A stretch of 64,000 nucleotides of DNA, from contig NZ_CP028811.1 in the NCBI RefSeq assembly GCF_003055625.1, forward strand, positions 2,914,001 to 2,978,000, in the 5' to 3' direction. Of this stretch, positions 52,672-61,477 are shown one piece after another. The position numbers were made by a program, and so were the translations under genes. Within the stretch, counting starts at the first letter, position 1; each line of letters opens with the position of its first letter. This stretch comes from Flavobacterium magnum. GTDB taxonomy: Bacteria; Bacteroidota; Bacteroidia; Flavobacteriales; Flavobacteriaceae. The notes below the pieces were generated by a model. The model ran no database searches, had not been told where the DNA came from, and saw nothing but the letters and a program-made list of their open reading frames with translations.

Positions 52672-54252
52672 ATGAATATTAAATTACTTTTCACCACTGC
52701 AGCAATCCTGCTTGGCAGTTTTATGCAGGCACAGGCGCCCGCGGTCGGTCCGGCGGGTACATTCGCCCTTTTTTCTTCAAACGGCGCGGTGACAAGCACC
52801 GGTCTGAGTCATGTCACCGGAAATGTCGGCACCAACAATGGTTCAAGCACCAACTTTGGAAATGTTGATGGCAATATGCACGACGGCGATGGGACAACTG
52901 CCGCCGCGGCATCCGATCTTTTGCTGATCAGCGCGCAGCTGAGTGCTTCCATCCCAGACCATTTTCCGGACTCATTATTGGGTAATGGCCAGACACTTAC
53001 CGGTGGTACCTATGCAATCGGCCAGACGGCTTCCTTAAACGGCACGCTGACCCTTGACGCCCAGAACGATTCCAATGCGGTGTTTATTTTCCAAATCGGG
53101 GGCGCATTCTCCTCTGCCGCCAACGCACAGGTATTGCTTACAAACGGGGCGCTTGCCTGTAATGTGTTCTGGCGGATTGAAGGATTGGTGGACCTTGCCA
53201 CCAACACCTCAATAAAAGGTACGATTGTAGCCGTTAATGCTGCCATCGTCCTTAACACCGGTGTTGCATTGGAAGGACGTGCACTTTCCACTACCGGCGC
53301 AGTAACTGTATCGGGCGTTACCGTGGCGACACCTTTAGGTTGCACTACACCCGTACTGACCGGACCGGTAGCTGCTCCACTCGCGTCTGCGGCCTGTTAC
53401 ACCGTTTTCTCGGGCAACGGGCAGGTTACCAACACGGGCATTACTTTCATAACCGGCGATGTGGGGACGAATTCAGGAATCACTACCGGTTTCCAGACAG
53501 AGAATGTGACCGGCACGATACACCCGAATCCGGACGTTTCCACCGCTAATGCGGCAGCCGACCTCAATACCGCGTATGCCTACATCAGCACGCTGCCTAC
53601 AGATATTGAACTGTTGTACCCTGAAATGTTGGGCAGCGACCTCGTACTGACCCCGCACACCTACTTACTAAACGGAGCCACAGTATTGACAGGCGCCTTG
53701 TATTTAAATGCACAGGATAATGCAGACGCCGTTTTTGTCCTTAAGGTAAGCGGTGCATTCTCGACGGGCACTTACGCCTCAGTGGTGCTGCAAAACGGCG
53801 CGCAGGCAAAAAATGTATTCTGGCAGGTAGATGGTGCGGTAAGCCTGAATGATTATGCCTATTTCAAAGGCACCATGATCGGCAACAATGGCGCGATTAT
53901 CCTGAACACGGGGGTAACCATAGAGGGTCGGGCCATGGCAACATCGGGTGGTGTCAGCACATTTGGCATTAACGCACAGATGACTTCGGGCTGCACTGCT
54001 TTAGCTATTAAGGAAAGAGTAGGACAGTCGGTAAAAATGTATCCTAATCCGTTCTCAAGTGTTCTTAACGTCACCGTCGATTCGGGCAGCAGCGACATCG
54101 TAATTTATAATGTCCTTGGCGCGAAGGTATACGATGCAAAATTACAGCAACAGCAGAACACGTTGTACATAAATGTTCCTGCAGGCATTTACTTTTACAA
54201 AGTTACAGACGACGGCGGGAACGTAGCATCAGGCAAACTCATAGCCAAATAA
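52672..54252 (+). CDS. Tandem DUF3494 (ice-binding-like) protein with T9SS sorting domain
   Basis: The 526-residue protein has a signal peptide ending MQAQA and two DUF3494 domains (about 25-222 and 235-445). Each carries the FALFSSNGAVTSTG or YTVFSGNGQVTNTG start, the GNVGTNNG or GDVGTNSG turn, VFIFQIGGAFS or VFVLKVSGAFS, NVFWRIEG or NVFWQVDG, and the closing ALEGRALSTTGAV or TIEGRAMATSGGV block. A T9SS type A sorting domain (MYPNPFSSVLNV... GKLIAK) ends it. DUF3494 is the discontinuous beta-solenoid of bacterial ice-binding proteins; not all members bind ice, and some are adhesins. Export and two domains suggest surface or extracellular ice or particle binding. Confidence 0.9.
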   Translation: MNIKLLFTTAAILLGSFMQAQAPAVGPAGTFALFSSNGAVTSTGLSHVTGNVGTNNGSSTNFGNVDGNMHDGDGTTAAAASDLLLISAQLSASIPDHFPDSLLGNGQTLTGGTYAIGQTASLNGTLTLDAQNDSNAVFIFQIGGAFSSAANAQVLLTNGALACNVFWRIEGLVDLATNTSIKGTIVAVNAAIVLNTGVALEGRALSTTGAVTVSGVTVATPLGCTTPVLTGPVAAPLASAACYTVFSGNGQVTNTGITFITGDVGTNSGITTGFQTENVTGTIHPNPDVSTANAAADLNTAYAYISTLPTDIELLYPEMLGSDLVLTPHTYLLNGATVLTGALYLNAQDNADAVFVLKVSGAFSTGTYASVVLQNGAQAKNVFWQVDGAVSLNDYAYFKGTMIGNNGAIILNTGVTIEGRAMATSGGVSTFGINAQMTSGCTALAIKERVGQSVKMYPNPFSSVLNVTVDSGSSDIVIYNVLGAKVYDAKLQQQQNTLYINVPAGIYFYKVTDDGGNVASGKLIAK

Positions 54253-54352
54253 CAATTCCACCGCGGAAGGCGTCACCTTCAGGACATTCCAATGGCAATC
54301 CGCCGGAAACCTGAAGAGACAGCGCAAGCCGGATTCCATAAACTGTTTGTGT

Positions 54353-54390
54353 AAAAAAGCCCGTAAATCATCGTATTTGCGGGCTTTTTT
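54353..54390 (+). terminator. Terminator after the DUF3494 gene
   Basis: AAAAAAGCCCGTAAAT (54353-54368) pairs with ATTTGCGGGCTTTTTT across CATCGT, with one T-G pair, followed by more T. The stem resembles the ssrA terminator (both contain GCCCGTAAAT). Confidence 0.9.
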
Positions 54391-54540
54391 TATTTACAGC
54401 CTGCAATATGGGTCTCCGCGCGTTGTCATCGTTCAGCAAGCGGCTTGCACATCGGAATAAAATTTTCAGCCTCCGGAATTATTGTTACCTTGCCATGACC
54501 TGACTGCAGGGTTGGGTGATGAAGTTAATATGTAAAGTCT

Positions 54541-55092
54541 ATGGAAATACCGGGAGCATCAGTGGTGATCAGTCATCAAATACGGCATGGCAAGCAACAT
54601 TTATATGAGGATTGGCTAAAAGAAATCGAGCCGGCCTGCAGAAATTCGGTTGGTCATATCGACTGGCAGATCATCCGACCTATCCCAAACCTGACTTTCA
54701 GCTACACGGTCATCATTAGATATGATACGATTGAAAACCTGAAGACGTGGATGGAATCCGATACCAGAAAAAAGCTCATTCAAAAGGCGACGCCATTTTT
54801 TGCGAAAAAGGACAACTATACCATCAATTCAGGTTTGGATTTTCTATTTGACACTGAGAATAAGACAGCGAAAAGTCCGGTGAGATGGAAACAATATTTG
54901 GTGACATGGTCTGCAATTTTCCCCTTGTCCATGCTGACGCCGTTGGCAGTTATTCCTATACTTAACAAATTAAATGTTCTGGAAAACAAAGTTGTACATT
55001 CTTTTTTCATCTCCGGTGTCATCGTTTTTATCATGATATATTTACTTATGCCCAGGTATACCAAACTCATAAGGAATTGGCTTTACAATTGA
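54541..55092 (+). CDS. ABM-domain (antibiotic biosynthesis monooxygenase-like) membrane protein
   Basis: The 183-residue protein has an ABM-type ferredoxin-like domain (about 1-105; VVISHQIRHGKQHLYEDWLKE, HIDWQIIRP, YTVIIRYDTIENLKTWMES) and two membrane helices (about 122-142 and 152-170) with a short cytoplasmic tail. Related ABM-plus-TM proteins are annotated as uncharacterised antibiotic biosynthesis monooxygenases. The small domain may act on quinone-like or heme-like substrates, but no catalytic residue can be assigned. It stands alone between terminator-separated genes. Confidence 0.75.
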   Translation: MEIPGASVVISHQIRHGKQHLYEDWLKEIEPACRNSVGHIDWQIIRPIPNLTFSYTVIIRYDTIENLKTWMESDTRKKLIQKATPFFAKKDNYTINSGLDFLFDTENKTAKSPVRWKQYLVTWSAIFPLSMLTPLAVIPILNKLNVLENKVVHSFFISGVIVFIMIYLLMPRYTKLIRNWLYN

Positions 55093-55234
55093 ATTCAGGC
55101 ATCACCGGCCATAGTAATTCCCGCGTTTAGGTAAAATAAGTGGCGTTTTTCCGTAACTTCGTTTCGGATGCTCAGTTTACCCAGCTCAAGCAGGCCAGCA
55201 GACGTTGTCAAGCATTTTTTCAACCCATTCGTAA

Positions 55235-56407
55235 ATGAGACGCTTTTCTGAGATTATACCAAAACTATACCTAGTCATTTTTTTGTGGCTGTCTTTAGGT
55301 GCACAGGGCTTTTCCCAACAGACCACCAATATCGAAAGTTTCCTGCTCCGATCGGAATCGCTGAACCAGGAACGGCAGATATTTGTGTACACCCCTTGGC
55401 AATATGAAAAACGCGACCTGGTGGCATTTGATGTCATTTATGTTTTCGACGCGCAGGACCGGGAGTTTTTTGACCTGGTACATTCTTCCTTAAATTTCCT
55501 CTTCCCGCAAAAGAAGTTTATCGTCGTTGGGATTACATCACCGGCAAACGACAAAATAAAGTATTATCGAAACAGTGACTTTATCCCGAAACCAAATGAG
55601 GAGTCAGTCGCAAAATACACTGATAACCCGAACGCTGAAAATTTCTGGCGTTATGTTAGCAGCGAAGTGATTCCGTATATTGACCACAAATACCGTACGA
55701 CAAACACCCGCCATTTGGTCGGGCATTCGTTGAGTGCATCGTTTGTATTAGATAAGGCTATACACGAACAGGAAATGTTCACGGGATTTATCTGTGTATC
55801 GCCGAACCTCGGGTACGATAACGACCGCCTTGCCAACGATTTTCAGAAAATAGATTTTTTTAAGCCTGCCGAAAATAAGTTTTTATACGTCAGCCGCGCC
55901 AACGAGGCACAGGTCTGGGGAAGTTCCTGGGATAAACCAAATGAAAAAGTCACTGCATTTTTAAGGCACGTCAGAGACTTCGGGAAATATCAGGTGGTAG
56001 TTAAGGATTTTCCCGAATTTGATCATCGCGCGGTTTTTCTACCGTCAATAATCGAAGGATTAACATTGTTGAAAACGTTTATCGAACACAATCCATACCC
56101 TATCAAATCGCCTGCCAAAGATATCATATTGAAATTGTCAGTTCCTGAAAAAACGGACGAGGCCTACATCACCGGAAATCAAATTGGTTTGGGAAATTGG
56201 GATCCGGGAAAAATAAAGCTCGAAAAAGTTTCGGATTTTGAGCGTGAAATCAAATTGCATGTCCAATTTCCCATGGAATTTAAAATTACCAAAGGAAGCT
56301 GGGAGACCCAGGCGGTAACAAACCAAAGCACCGATTCGAATGAAAATATTGTCATAAACCACGCAGAAAATAACGTACTCCAACTCAAGGTCGTGCTCTG
56401 GAATTAA
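55235..56407 (+). CDS. Alpha/beta-hydrolase (putative esterase) with CBM20-like C-terminus
   Basis: The 390-residue protein has an N-terminal signal or anchor segment (LYLVIFLWLSLGAQGFSQ) and a putative esterase domain of the Fes/IroE/esterase D type (about 35-290). The nucleophile is in VGHSLSASF (Ser165) and a likely catalytic His is His264 (FPEFDHRAV). The last 90 residues (KLSVPEKTDEAYITGNQIGLGNWDP) resemble a starch-binding CBM20 start (xVxGNxxxLGxWdP). The substrate is not known. The upstream TAACTTCG (55154-55161) is a possible -7 box. The gene stands alone. Confidence 0.78.
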   Translation: MRRFSEIIPKLYLVIFLWLSLGAQGFSQQTTNIESFLLRSESLNQERQIFVYTPWQYEKRDLVAFDVIYVFDAQDREFFDLVHSSLNFLFPQKKFIVVGITSPANDKIKYYRNSDFIPKPNEESVAKYTDNPNAENFWRYVSSEVIPYIDHKYRTTNTRHLVGHSLSASFVLDKAIHEQEMFTGFICVSPNLGYDNDRLANDFQKIDFFKPAENKFLYVSRANEAQVWGSSWDKPNEKVTAFLRHVRDFGKYQVVVKDFPEFDHRAVFLPSIIEGLTLLKTFIEHNPYPIKSPAKDIILKLSVPEKTDEAYITGNQIGLGNWDPGKIKLEKVSDFEREIKLHVQFPMEFKITKGSWETQAVTNQSTDSNENIVINHAENNVLQLKVVLWN

Positions 56408-56506
56408 AACGTATCCTTTGATGCAAACCAACCGCAACAACCACGCACAATTATCGTAGGACTTTGCATCCTAAGACTTCGTGTTTTTTTAAAGTTCAAT
56501 TTAGAA

Positions 56507-56523
56507 ATGTCTTGAAAAGACAT
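56507..56523 (+). other. Small inverted repeat before the kinase gene
   Basis: ATGTCTT (56507-56513) and AAGACAT (56517-56523) form a 7-bp stem with a GAA loop and no T-run. The rest of the 56408-56669 gap holds only promoter-like sequence. Confidence 0.35.
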
Positions 56524-56592
56524 CCGCAGCGGATTCATTTTGTTTATTTTCGTTGGCTTGCCATCGAAAAGGTTTTTTTAAACTTATGGCAA

Positions 56593-56626
56593 TTTTGTAA
56601 TAAGTTTAACCCTTGTTGTAACTTCG
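56593..56626 (+). promoter_or_regulatory. Possible promoter of the histidine kinase gene
   Basis: TTTTG (56593-56597) and TAACTTCG (56619-56626) are 21 bases apart; the box has C in place of T at one consensus position. The ATG is at 56670. Confidence 0.4.
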
Positions 56627-56669
56627 CTAAACGGTATTAATGCTAAATTTAGCCTCCTGAAAAACACCT

Positions 56670-58190
56670 ATGGAACAATCATTACAAGAAAAACTTGACC
56701 TGATGCAAAGCGTTGTGGAAAACACGCCGCTGCCTGTAGGCGTGTACCTCGGAGAAGACCTCACGATAGTGCTGGCCAACGAGGCGATGATTAAAACCTA
56801 TGGGAAAGGCGCCGGTGTGATTGGGAAAAGCTATATGGAAATACTGCCCGAATTGGAACAGCAGGAGATTTTCAACCAGGCCCGTTCGGTTCTCAGGACA
56901 GGAATTCCGTTTCATGCCAACAACACGCGGGTAGACATTACGATTGACGGCATATTAAAACCCCATTACTTTAATTACAGTTTTATACCCCTCAAAAATT
57001 CAGAAGGCATAACATACGCCATTATGAATACCGGTGCTGATGTTACCGACCTCAGCCTGGCACGCCAGCACATACAGGAAACCGAGGAAAAATTACGCCT
57101 CGCCATCACCACTGCGGGCCTGGGCACTTACGAAGCAGACTTGGTACACGGCAACATAACGACCTCCGGGGATTTCCATAATATCTGGGGAACCACGGGA
57201 ACTGTTTCCAGGGAAGATATCACCGGCAGGATCCATCCTGACGACGTGCACATCCGGGATAAGGCTCACCTCGAGGCACAAACGTCGGGTACGATGCTGT
57301 ATGAAGTCAGGATAATTCCTGCCGAAGGGGTTTTGCGCTGGGTTCGGATCATCGGAACCATTCTCAAAGACGAAGAGGGTAATCCGGTCACACTGTTGGG
57401 CATCGTGCAGGACATCAGTGACCAAAAGCAATTTTCAGAAGAACTCCAGAAATTGGTCGCCGAGCGCACTGCCGAGTTAAAACGTTCCAATGAAGACCTG
57501 TTGCAGTTTGCCAATATCGTAAGCCATGACCTCAAGGAGCCGGTGCGCAAAATCAGCTTTTTCAATTCATTGTTGAAAAGTCGGTTAGGCGAATCCATTG
57601 ATGAGAAAAACGTGGCTTATTTTGAAAAAATACAACAGTCAACGGAAAGGATGACCTCTATTATAGAAGGCGTCCTGAATTATTCCACGCTGAACAAATC
57701 GGGGCACGATGTCAAAAAGATGAGTCTCGATACCATCATCGAAAATATCAAGACCGATCTGGAACTGATTATCCAGGAAAAAGAAGCCATTTTAGTCAAG
57801 GAAAACTTCCCGGAGATTGAGGGTGCCCCTATCCTGATACACCAGCTGTTCTACAACCTGATCCACAATGCGCTTAAATTCTCGAAGCCTGACGATCCGC
57901 CGCGGGTCATCATTTCCTGCACTGAAGAAATGATTGACGGCAATATGCACGTGCGGATTGTTGTGAAAGACAACGGCATCGGTTTTGATATCGAGCATGC
58001 ACAAAAAATTTTTAGTCCGTTTGAGCGGCTGCATTCCAAGGATGAGTTCGAAGGTACGGGATTGGGGCTGGCGTTATGCCAGAAAATCACAGAGCGGCAC
58101 CATGGGACCATCAGCGCGTCCGGCAATAAAGGAAACGGCGCGGAATTCATCGTTTTACTTCCGTTGCAACAACAGAGCAGTACGCTTTGA
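56670..58190 (+). CDS. Cytoplasmic PAS-domain sensor histidine kinase
   Basis: The 506-residue protein has no membrane segment. It contains two PAS domains (about 10-130 and 140-255), a coiled linker, a HisKA dimerisation domain with the phospho-acceptor His286 (ANIVSHDLKEPVRK) and a HATPase_c domain with the N box (LIHNALKFS), G1 (DNGIGFD), F box (FSPFERLH) and G2 (GTGLGLAL). The ends are complete. No response regulator gene is adjacent, so it is an orphan kinase. The ligand of the PAS domains is unknown. Confidence 0.9.
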   Translation: MEQSLQEKLDLMQSVVENTPLPVGVYLGEDLTIVLANEAMIKTYGKGAGVIGKSYMEILPELEQQEIFNQARSVLRTGIPFHANNTRVDITIDGILKPHYFNYSFIPLKNSEGITYAIMNTGADVTDLSLARQHIQETEEKLRLAITTAGLGTYEADLVHGNITTSGDFHNIWGTTGTVSREDITGRIHPDDVHIRDKAHLEAQTSGTMLYEVRIIPAEGVLRWVRIIGTILKDEEGNPVTLLGIVQDISDQKQFSEELQKLVAERTAELKRSNEDLLQFANIVSHDLKEPVRKISFFNSLLKSRLGESIDEKNVAYFEKIQQSTERMTSIIEGVLNYSTLNKSGHDVKKMSLDTIIENIKTDLELIIQEKEAILVKENFPEIEGAPILIHQLFYNLIHNALKFSKPDDPPRVIISCTEEMIDGNMHVRIVVKDNGIGFDIEHAQKIFSPFERLHSKDEFEGTGLGLALCQKITERHHGTISASGNKGNGAEFIVLLPLQQQSSTL

Positions 58191-58208
58191 TACCTCTTTC
58201 GTGGCCGG

Positions 58209-59087
58209 TCATCCGGCGGCCTTCCCAAAACCCACCGTATCCCTGTATAGCTGAGGCGATATATCGGCGTTGGTTTTAAAGAACCTGCTGAAGTAATACT
58301 CATCGCTGTAACCCAGGTCGTACGCAATTTCCTTAACCGGTTTGTTGGTGAGGTACAACTCCCGTTTGGCTTCGATAATTATACGTTCCGAAATGAGATC
58401 GGTCAGCGTCTTATTGAAGTGGTTTTTCGTGACACGGGCCAGTGCCTTGAGCGGGACCTTCAGCACCTCGGCATAATCAGCCGGCGTATGTTTGCTCCTG
58501 AAATTATGCTCAATGGCCTCTTTCAGGTTTTGCAGTAAGAAAGGTTCCTTTAATCCAGCGACCGCAGCCATGGCACTGGGCTGCTGACTGGTTTTTGCTC
58601 TCGATGCCGTAATCAGGAACAACTTAAGGTAGGACACGAGACTCTCATATTGGGCCAGCGCAGGGTTCGTCATCTCATTCCTCATTTGTACCAGCAGCAT
58701 ATCCAGTGTCGCGATATCGGAGCCGCTGATGCGGGTCATTGGCGGGTCGTAAATGTTGTTAAACAACACACCATTGCAGGCCACCTCTTTCTGGTGCATA
58801 TGGATGCAGTAAAAATCCGGATGGAATTGCAGGGCAATCCCTGACAGGGCTTTCTCCGCCTTGAACAGGAACGGCTGATATGGTGAGAACGCAAATAGCG
58901 AACTGCTGCCGAATTCATTTTCGGAAAAGTCGGCTTTCACTATCCCGGACCCTTCCTTTACCCAAATCAGCGAATAATAATTGTGCCGCTGCAGATGGTC
59001 GAAATGACTGTTATCGGCGAACGCGAATATTTTGAAGGCCAGGTTACCGTTCTGCGGATTAACCATTGTAAGTGCTCCGTGCTCCAT
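58209..59087 (-). CDS. AraC-family transcriptional regulator
   Basis: The 292-residue protein has an N-terminal cupin-like sensing domain (about 20-150) and a C-terminal AraC double-HTH domain (about 190-285) with ITVRDLAEVLKVPLKAL-like first HTH (PADYAEVLKVPLKALARVTK) and the signature VKEIAYDLGYSDEYYFSRFFK. It starts 2 bases after the NTF2-like gene, so the two are co-transcribed. It probably controls its own operon in response to a small molecule that cannot be named. Met8 is an alternative start. Confidence 0.9.
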   Translation of the reverse strand: MEHGALTMVNPQNGNLAFKIFAFADNSHFDHLQRHNYYSLIWVKEGSGIVKADFSENEFGSSSLFAFSPYQPFLFKAEKALSGIALQFHPDFYCIHMHQKEVACNGVLFNNIYDPPMTRISGSDIATLDMLLVQMRNEMTNPALAQYESLVSYLKLFLITASRAKTSQQPSAMAAVAGLKEPFLLQNLKEAIEHNFRSKHTPADYAEVLKVPLKALARVTKNHFNKTLTDLISERIIIEAKRELYLTNKPVKEIAYDLGYSDEYYFSRFFKTNADISPQLYRDTVGFGKAAG

Positions 59088-59089
59088 CG

Positions 59090-59503
59090 CTACAATTTTT
59101 TATTCGTTTCGGCGATTGGCAGGTCGTTGATGCTGGCAAACCGCTTGCGCATGTATCCGTTTTCATCGAACTCCCAAAGTTCGTTCCCGTAACTCCTGTA
59201 CCACTGTCCGTTTACATCATGCCATTCATATTCAAATCGGACGGCCATCCTGTTCTCCCGGAAACCCCACAATTCTTTTTTCAGCTTATAGCCTAGTTCC
59301 TTGTCCCATTTCGCAGTGAGGAACGCCCTGACTTCGGCGCGTCCGTTGATAAAGTCGGTACGGTTCCGCCATTCCGTATCGATGGTGTAAGCCATGGCGA
59401 CCTGCTCGGGGTTTCTTGTATTCCACGCGTCTTCAGCCGCCTGTACTTTCTGCATCGCGGTTTCCATGGTAAACGGCGGTATTGGATATCTTTTCTCTTC
59501 CAT
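59090..59503 (-). CDS. NTF2-like protein (DUF1348 type)
   Basis: ATG 59503 is chosen; the open frame continues upstream through a hairpin. The 137-residue protein fits the SnoaL/NTF2-like DUF1348 family: [33 protein letters not shown] start, [21 protein letters not shown] and VRFEYEWHD near residue 90, and a [12 protein letters not shown] strand. The fold forms a cone-shaped pocket in many small enzymes and binding proteins. The substrate is unknown. It lies in one unit with the AraC regulator. Confidence 0.82.
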   Translation of the reverse strand: MEEKRYPIPPFTMETAMQKVQAAEDAWNTRNPEQVAMAYTIDTEWRNRTDFINGRAEVRAFLTAKWDKELGYKLKKELWGFRENRMAVRFEYEWHDVNGQWYRSYGNELWEFDENGYMRKRFASINDLPIAETNKKL

Positions 59504-59519
59504 ACTGTAAAAATAAATA

Positions 59520-59552
59520 AAATGCCGTGTCGGAAAACCGGACACGGCATTT
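59520..59552 (-). terminator. Terminator between the AhpD-like and NTF2-like genes
   Basis: A 12-bp stem (AAATGCCGTGTC 59520-59531, GACACGGCATTT 59541-59552) with a 9-base loop is followed on the - strand by TATTTATTTT. It lies 13 bases after the AhpD-like stop. Confidence 0.82.
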
Positions 59553-59564
59553 GTTAAGAAAGTA

Positions 59565-60116
59565 TTACGCCTTAATGCTGTCAAAGGTGATCACCGGAAA
59601 GTCGATTTCGGTATCCGCCGTATTGTTGAAATAATTAGTCAGGATGTTCAGCGCCACATGTCCGACGATCTCGGCCAGTTCCTCATCGGTTATGCCGGAG
59701 GCTTTGGCATTGTTAACATCGTCATCATTGACGAGTCCGCCTTTGCTGACCAGCGCCTTTGCGAATGTCAGGATGGCATGGGTCTTGGCGTCTGCCGATT
59801 CTCCCGACCGGGCCAATGACAGTACGTCCGAATCCACCTTCAGCAATTGGTTGCCGATAAAAGTGTGCGCCGAGAGGCAGTAACTGCAGGAGTTGCTTTG
59901 AGAAACAGCGAGTGCGAGCAGCTCTCCGGTACGGCCTCCCAGTTTCCCTTTTCCCAGGCTACTGCTGAGGTTCAGGTATCCTTCCAGCAAGGCAGGGGCA
60001 TTGCCCATCGTTCTCATCATATTGGGGACCACGCCCAATTTGGCCTGCACGGCATGGAACAGTTCTTTTGTCTTTCCTGATGCCTGCTCAGGATCCAAAG
60101 CTTTAATACGTGTCAT
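59565..60116 (-). CDS. Carboxymuconolactone decarboxylase/AhpD-like protein
   Basis: The 183-residue protein shows the AhpD-like CMD core: [20 protein letters not shown], with the redox Cys77-x-x-Cys80 and His84, and [13 protein letters not shown] after it. The second half ([19 protein letters not shown]) matches the peroxidase-related CMD subfamily. It is probably an alkylhydroperoxidase-type or disulfide-relay protein of the cytoplasm. It is upstream of the NTF2-like and AraC genes on the same strand, but a hairpin separates them. Confidence 0.88.
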   Translation of the reverse strand: MTRIKALDPEQASGKTKELFHAVQAKLGVVPNMMRTMGNAPALLEGYLNLSSSLGKGKLGGRTGELLALAVSQSNSCSYCLSAHTFIGNQLLKVDSDVLSLARSGESADAKTHAILTFAKALVSKGGLVNDDDVNNAKASGITDEELAEIVGHVALNILTNYFNNTADTEIDFPVITFDSIKA

Positions 60117-60150
60117 GATAATTGATTTAAGTTATGTCTTATTGACAAGG

Positions 60151-60181
60151 CAAAATTGCAACACTTGCCCGTACTGCAAAA
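60151..60181 (-). promoter_or_regulatory. Possible promoter of the AhpD-like gene
   Basis: On the - strand TTTTG (60181-60177) and CAATTTTG (60158-60151) are 18 bases apart, about 35 bases before the start at 60116. One base of TAnnTTTG is changed. Confidence 0.4.
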
Positions 60182-60322
60182 TGGAGAATTGACAAAATCA
60201 GATGGACAATTTTCCTCAATCCCGATGCGGCGAAGACTTTCAGGCTTTTCTTCACAATATCTTATGAATGCGATTGGCGGCCATAAGGAATAAACTTCGG
60301 ATATTTGTAAAAACAGCTTTCT

Positions 60323-61477
60323 ATGCGAGTGACCCGTTTATTTAATGATTTTTTTGAAAATGAAAAAGCCGGCGGACTCATCCTGATCTGCTGCACAGTA
60401 ACTTCACTCCTACTCGCAAATTCAACCTTCGGTTCGGGATACACGCATTTCTGGCACAGTGCTTTTGCCGGCCAAACCGTAGAGTATTGGATCAATGATG
60501 GCCTGATGGCAATATTTTTCCTGATGGTCGGCCTCGAATTGGAACGGGAGATTTACATTGGCGAGCTTTCAAACATCCGCGAGGCTATGCTGCCCATCTT
60601 TGCAGCCATTGGCGGCATGCTGGTCCCTGCAGGGATATACCTTTTGCTCAACTACGGCACGTCAGAACAATCAGGAGCCGGAATACCCATGGCAACTGAT
60701 ATTGCTTTTGCATTAGCGATACTTTCGCTGCTGGGCAAACGCGTACCCACCTCACTCAAAGTGTTCCTGACCGCGCTGGCGGTAATCGATGATCTGGGTG
60801 CGATACTCGTGATTGCCCTGTTTTACACCAAATCGGCATCGATGGTGAACCTTGGCATTGCCATGGGAATTTTCGGGCTGCTGCTCGTGCTGAACAGACT
60901 TAAGGTCCGAAACCTGATCCCCTATCTTATTGGTGGTGTTTTCATGTGGTATTACATGCTGCATTCCGGAGTACATGCAACGATTACAGGCGTGCTGCTG
61001 GCTTTTGCGGTTCCGTTCGGGAATGGCGGGCACAAATCCACATCGTATATCCTGCAGCATTGGCTGCACAAGCCCGTCGCATTCATTATCCTACCGCTTT
61101 TCGCATTGGCCAACACCGCCATAGTAATGAATTCGGATATTGCCGACACCCTATCTCAGCATTACAGCCTTGGCATTGCGCTGGGACTGATCGTAGGCAA
61201 ACCGGTCGGCATATTCCTGGTAAGTTTCCTGGCCGTGTCTTTGGGTATCTGCAAACTTCCTTCTGATGTGTCGTGGAAAGCGATAATTGGCGTCGGCTTC
61301 CTGGGTGGTATCGGTTTTACGATGTCGATATTCATCACCTTGCTGGCCTTTGACGATCAGACTGTAATCAGCCATGCGAAATTGATCATCCTGTTGTCAT
61401 CGCTGGCCGCCGGTGTGATCGGGCTTACGGCTTTACGATTCATTTTGAACAGGCAAATCGAGGAAACCGATGAATAG
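60323..61477 (+). CDS. nhaA: Na+/H+ antiporter NhaA
   Basis: The 384-residue inner-membrane protein has the NhaA signature: FFLMVGLELEREI near residue 65, MATDIAFALAIL and ALAVIDDLGAILVIALF. Asp126, Asp156 and Asp157 have the same spacing as Asp133, Asp163 and Asp164 of E. coli NhaA, the ion-binding pair and unwound-helix residue. About 11-12 helices are present. It expels sodium in exchange for protons and supports pH and salt balance. Its last codons overlap the next gene by 8 bases. A GATATTTG box (60300-60307) lies before the ATG. Confidence 0.96.
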   Translation: MRVTRLFNDFFENEKAGGLILICCTVTSLLLANSTFGSGYTHFWHSAFAGQTVEYWINDGLMAIFFLMVGLELEREIYIGELSNIREAMLPIFAAIGGMLVPAGIYLLLNYGTSEQSGAGIPMATDIAFALAILSLLGKRVPTSLKVFLTALAVIDDLGAILVIALFYTKSASMVNLGIAMGIFGLLLVLNRLKVRNLIPYLIGGVFMWYYMLHSGVHATITGVLLAFAVPFGNGGHKSTSYILQHWLHKPVAFIILPLFALANTAIVMNSDIADTLSQHYSLGIALGLIVGKPVGIFLVSFLAVSLGICKLPSDVSWKAIIGVGFLGGIGFTMSIFITLLAFDDQTVISHAKLIILLSSLAAGVIGLTALRFILNRQIEETDE

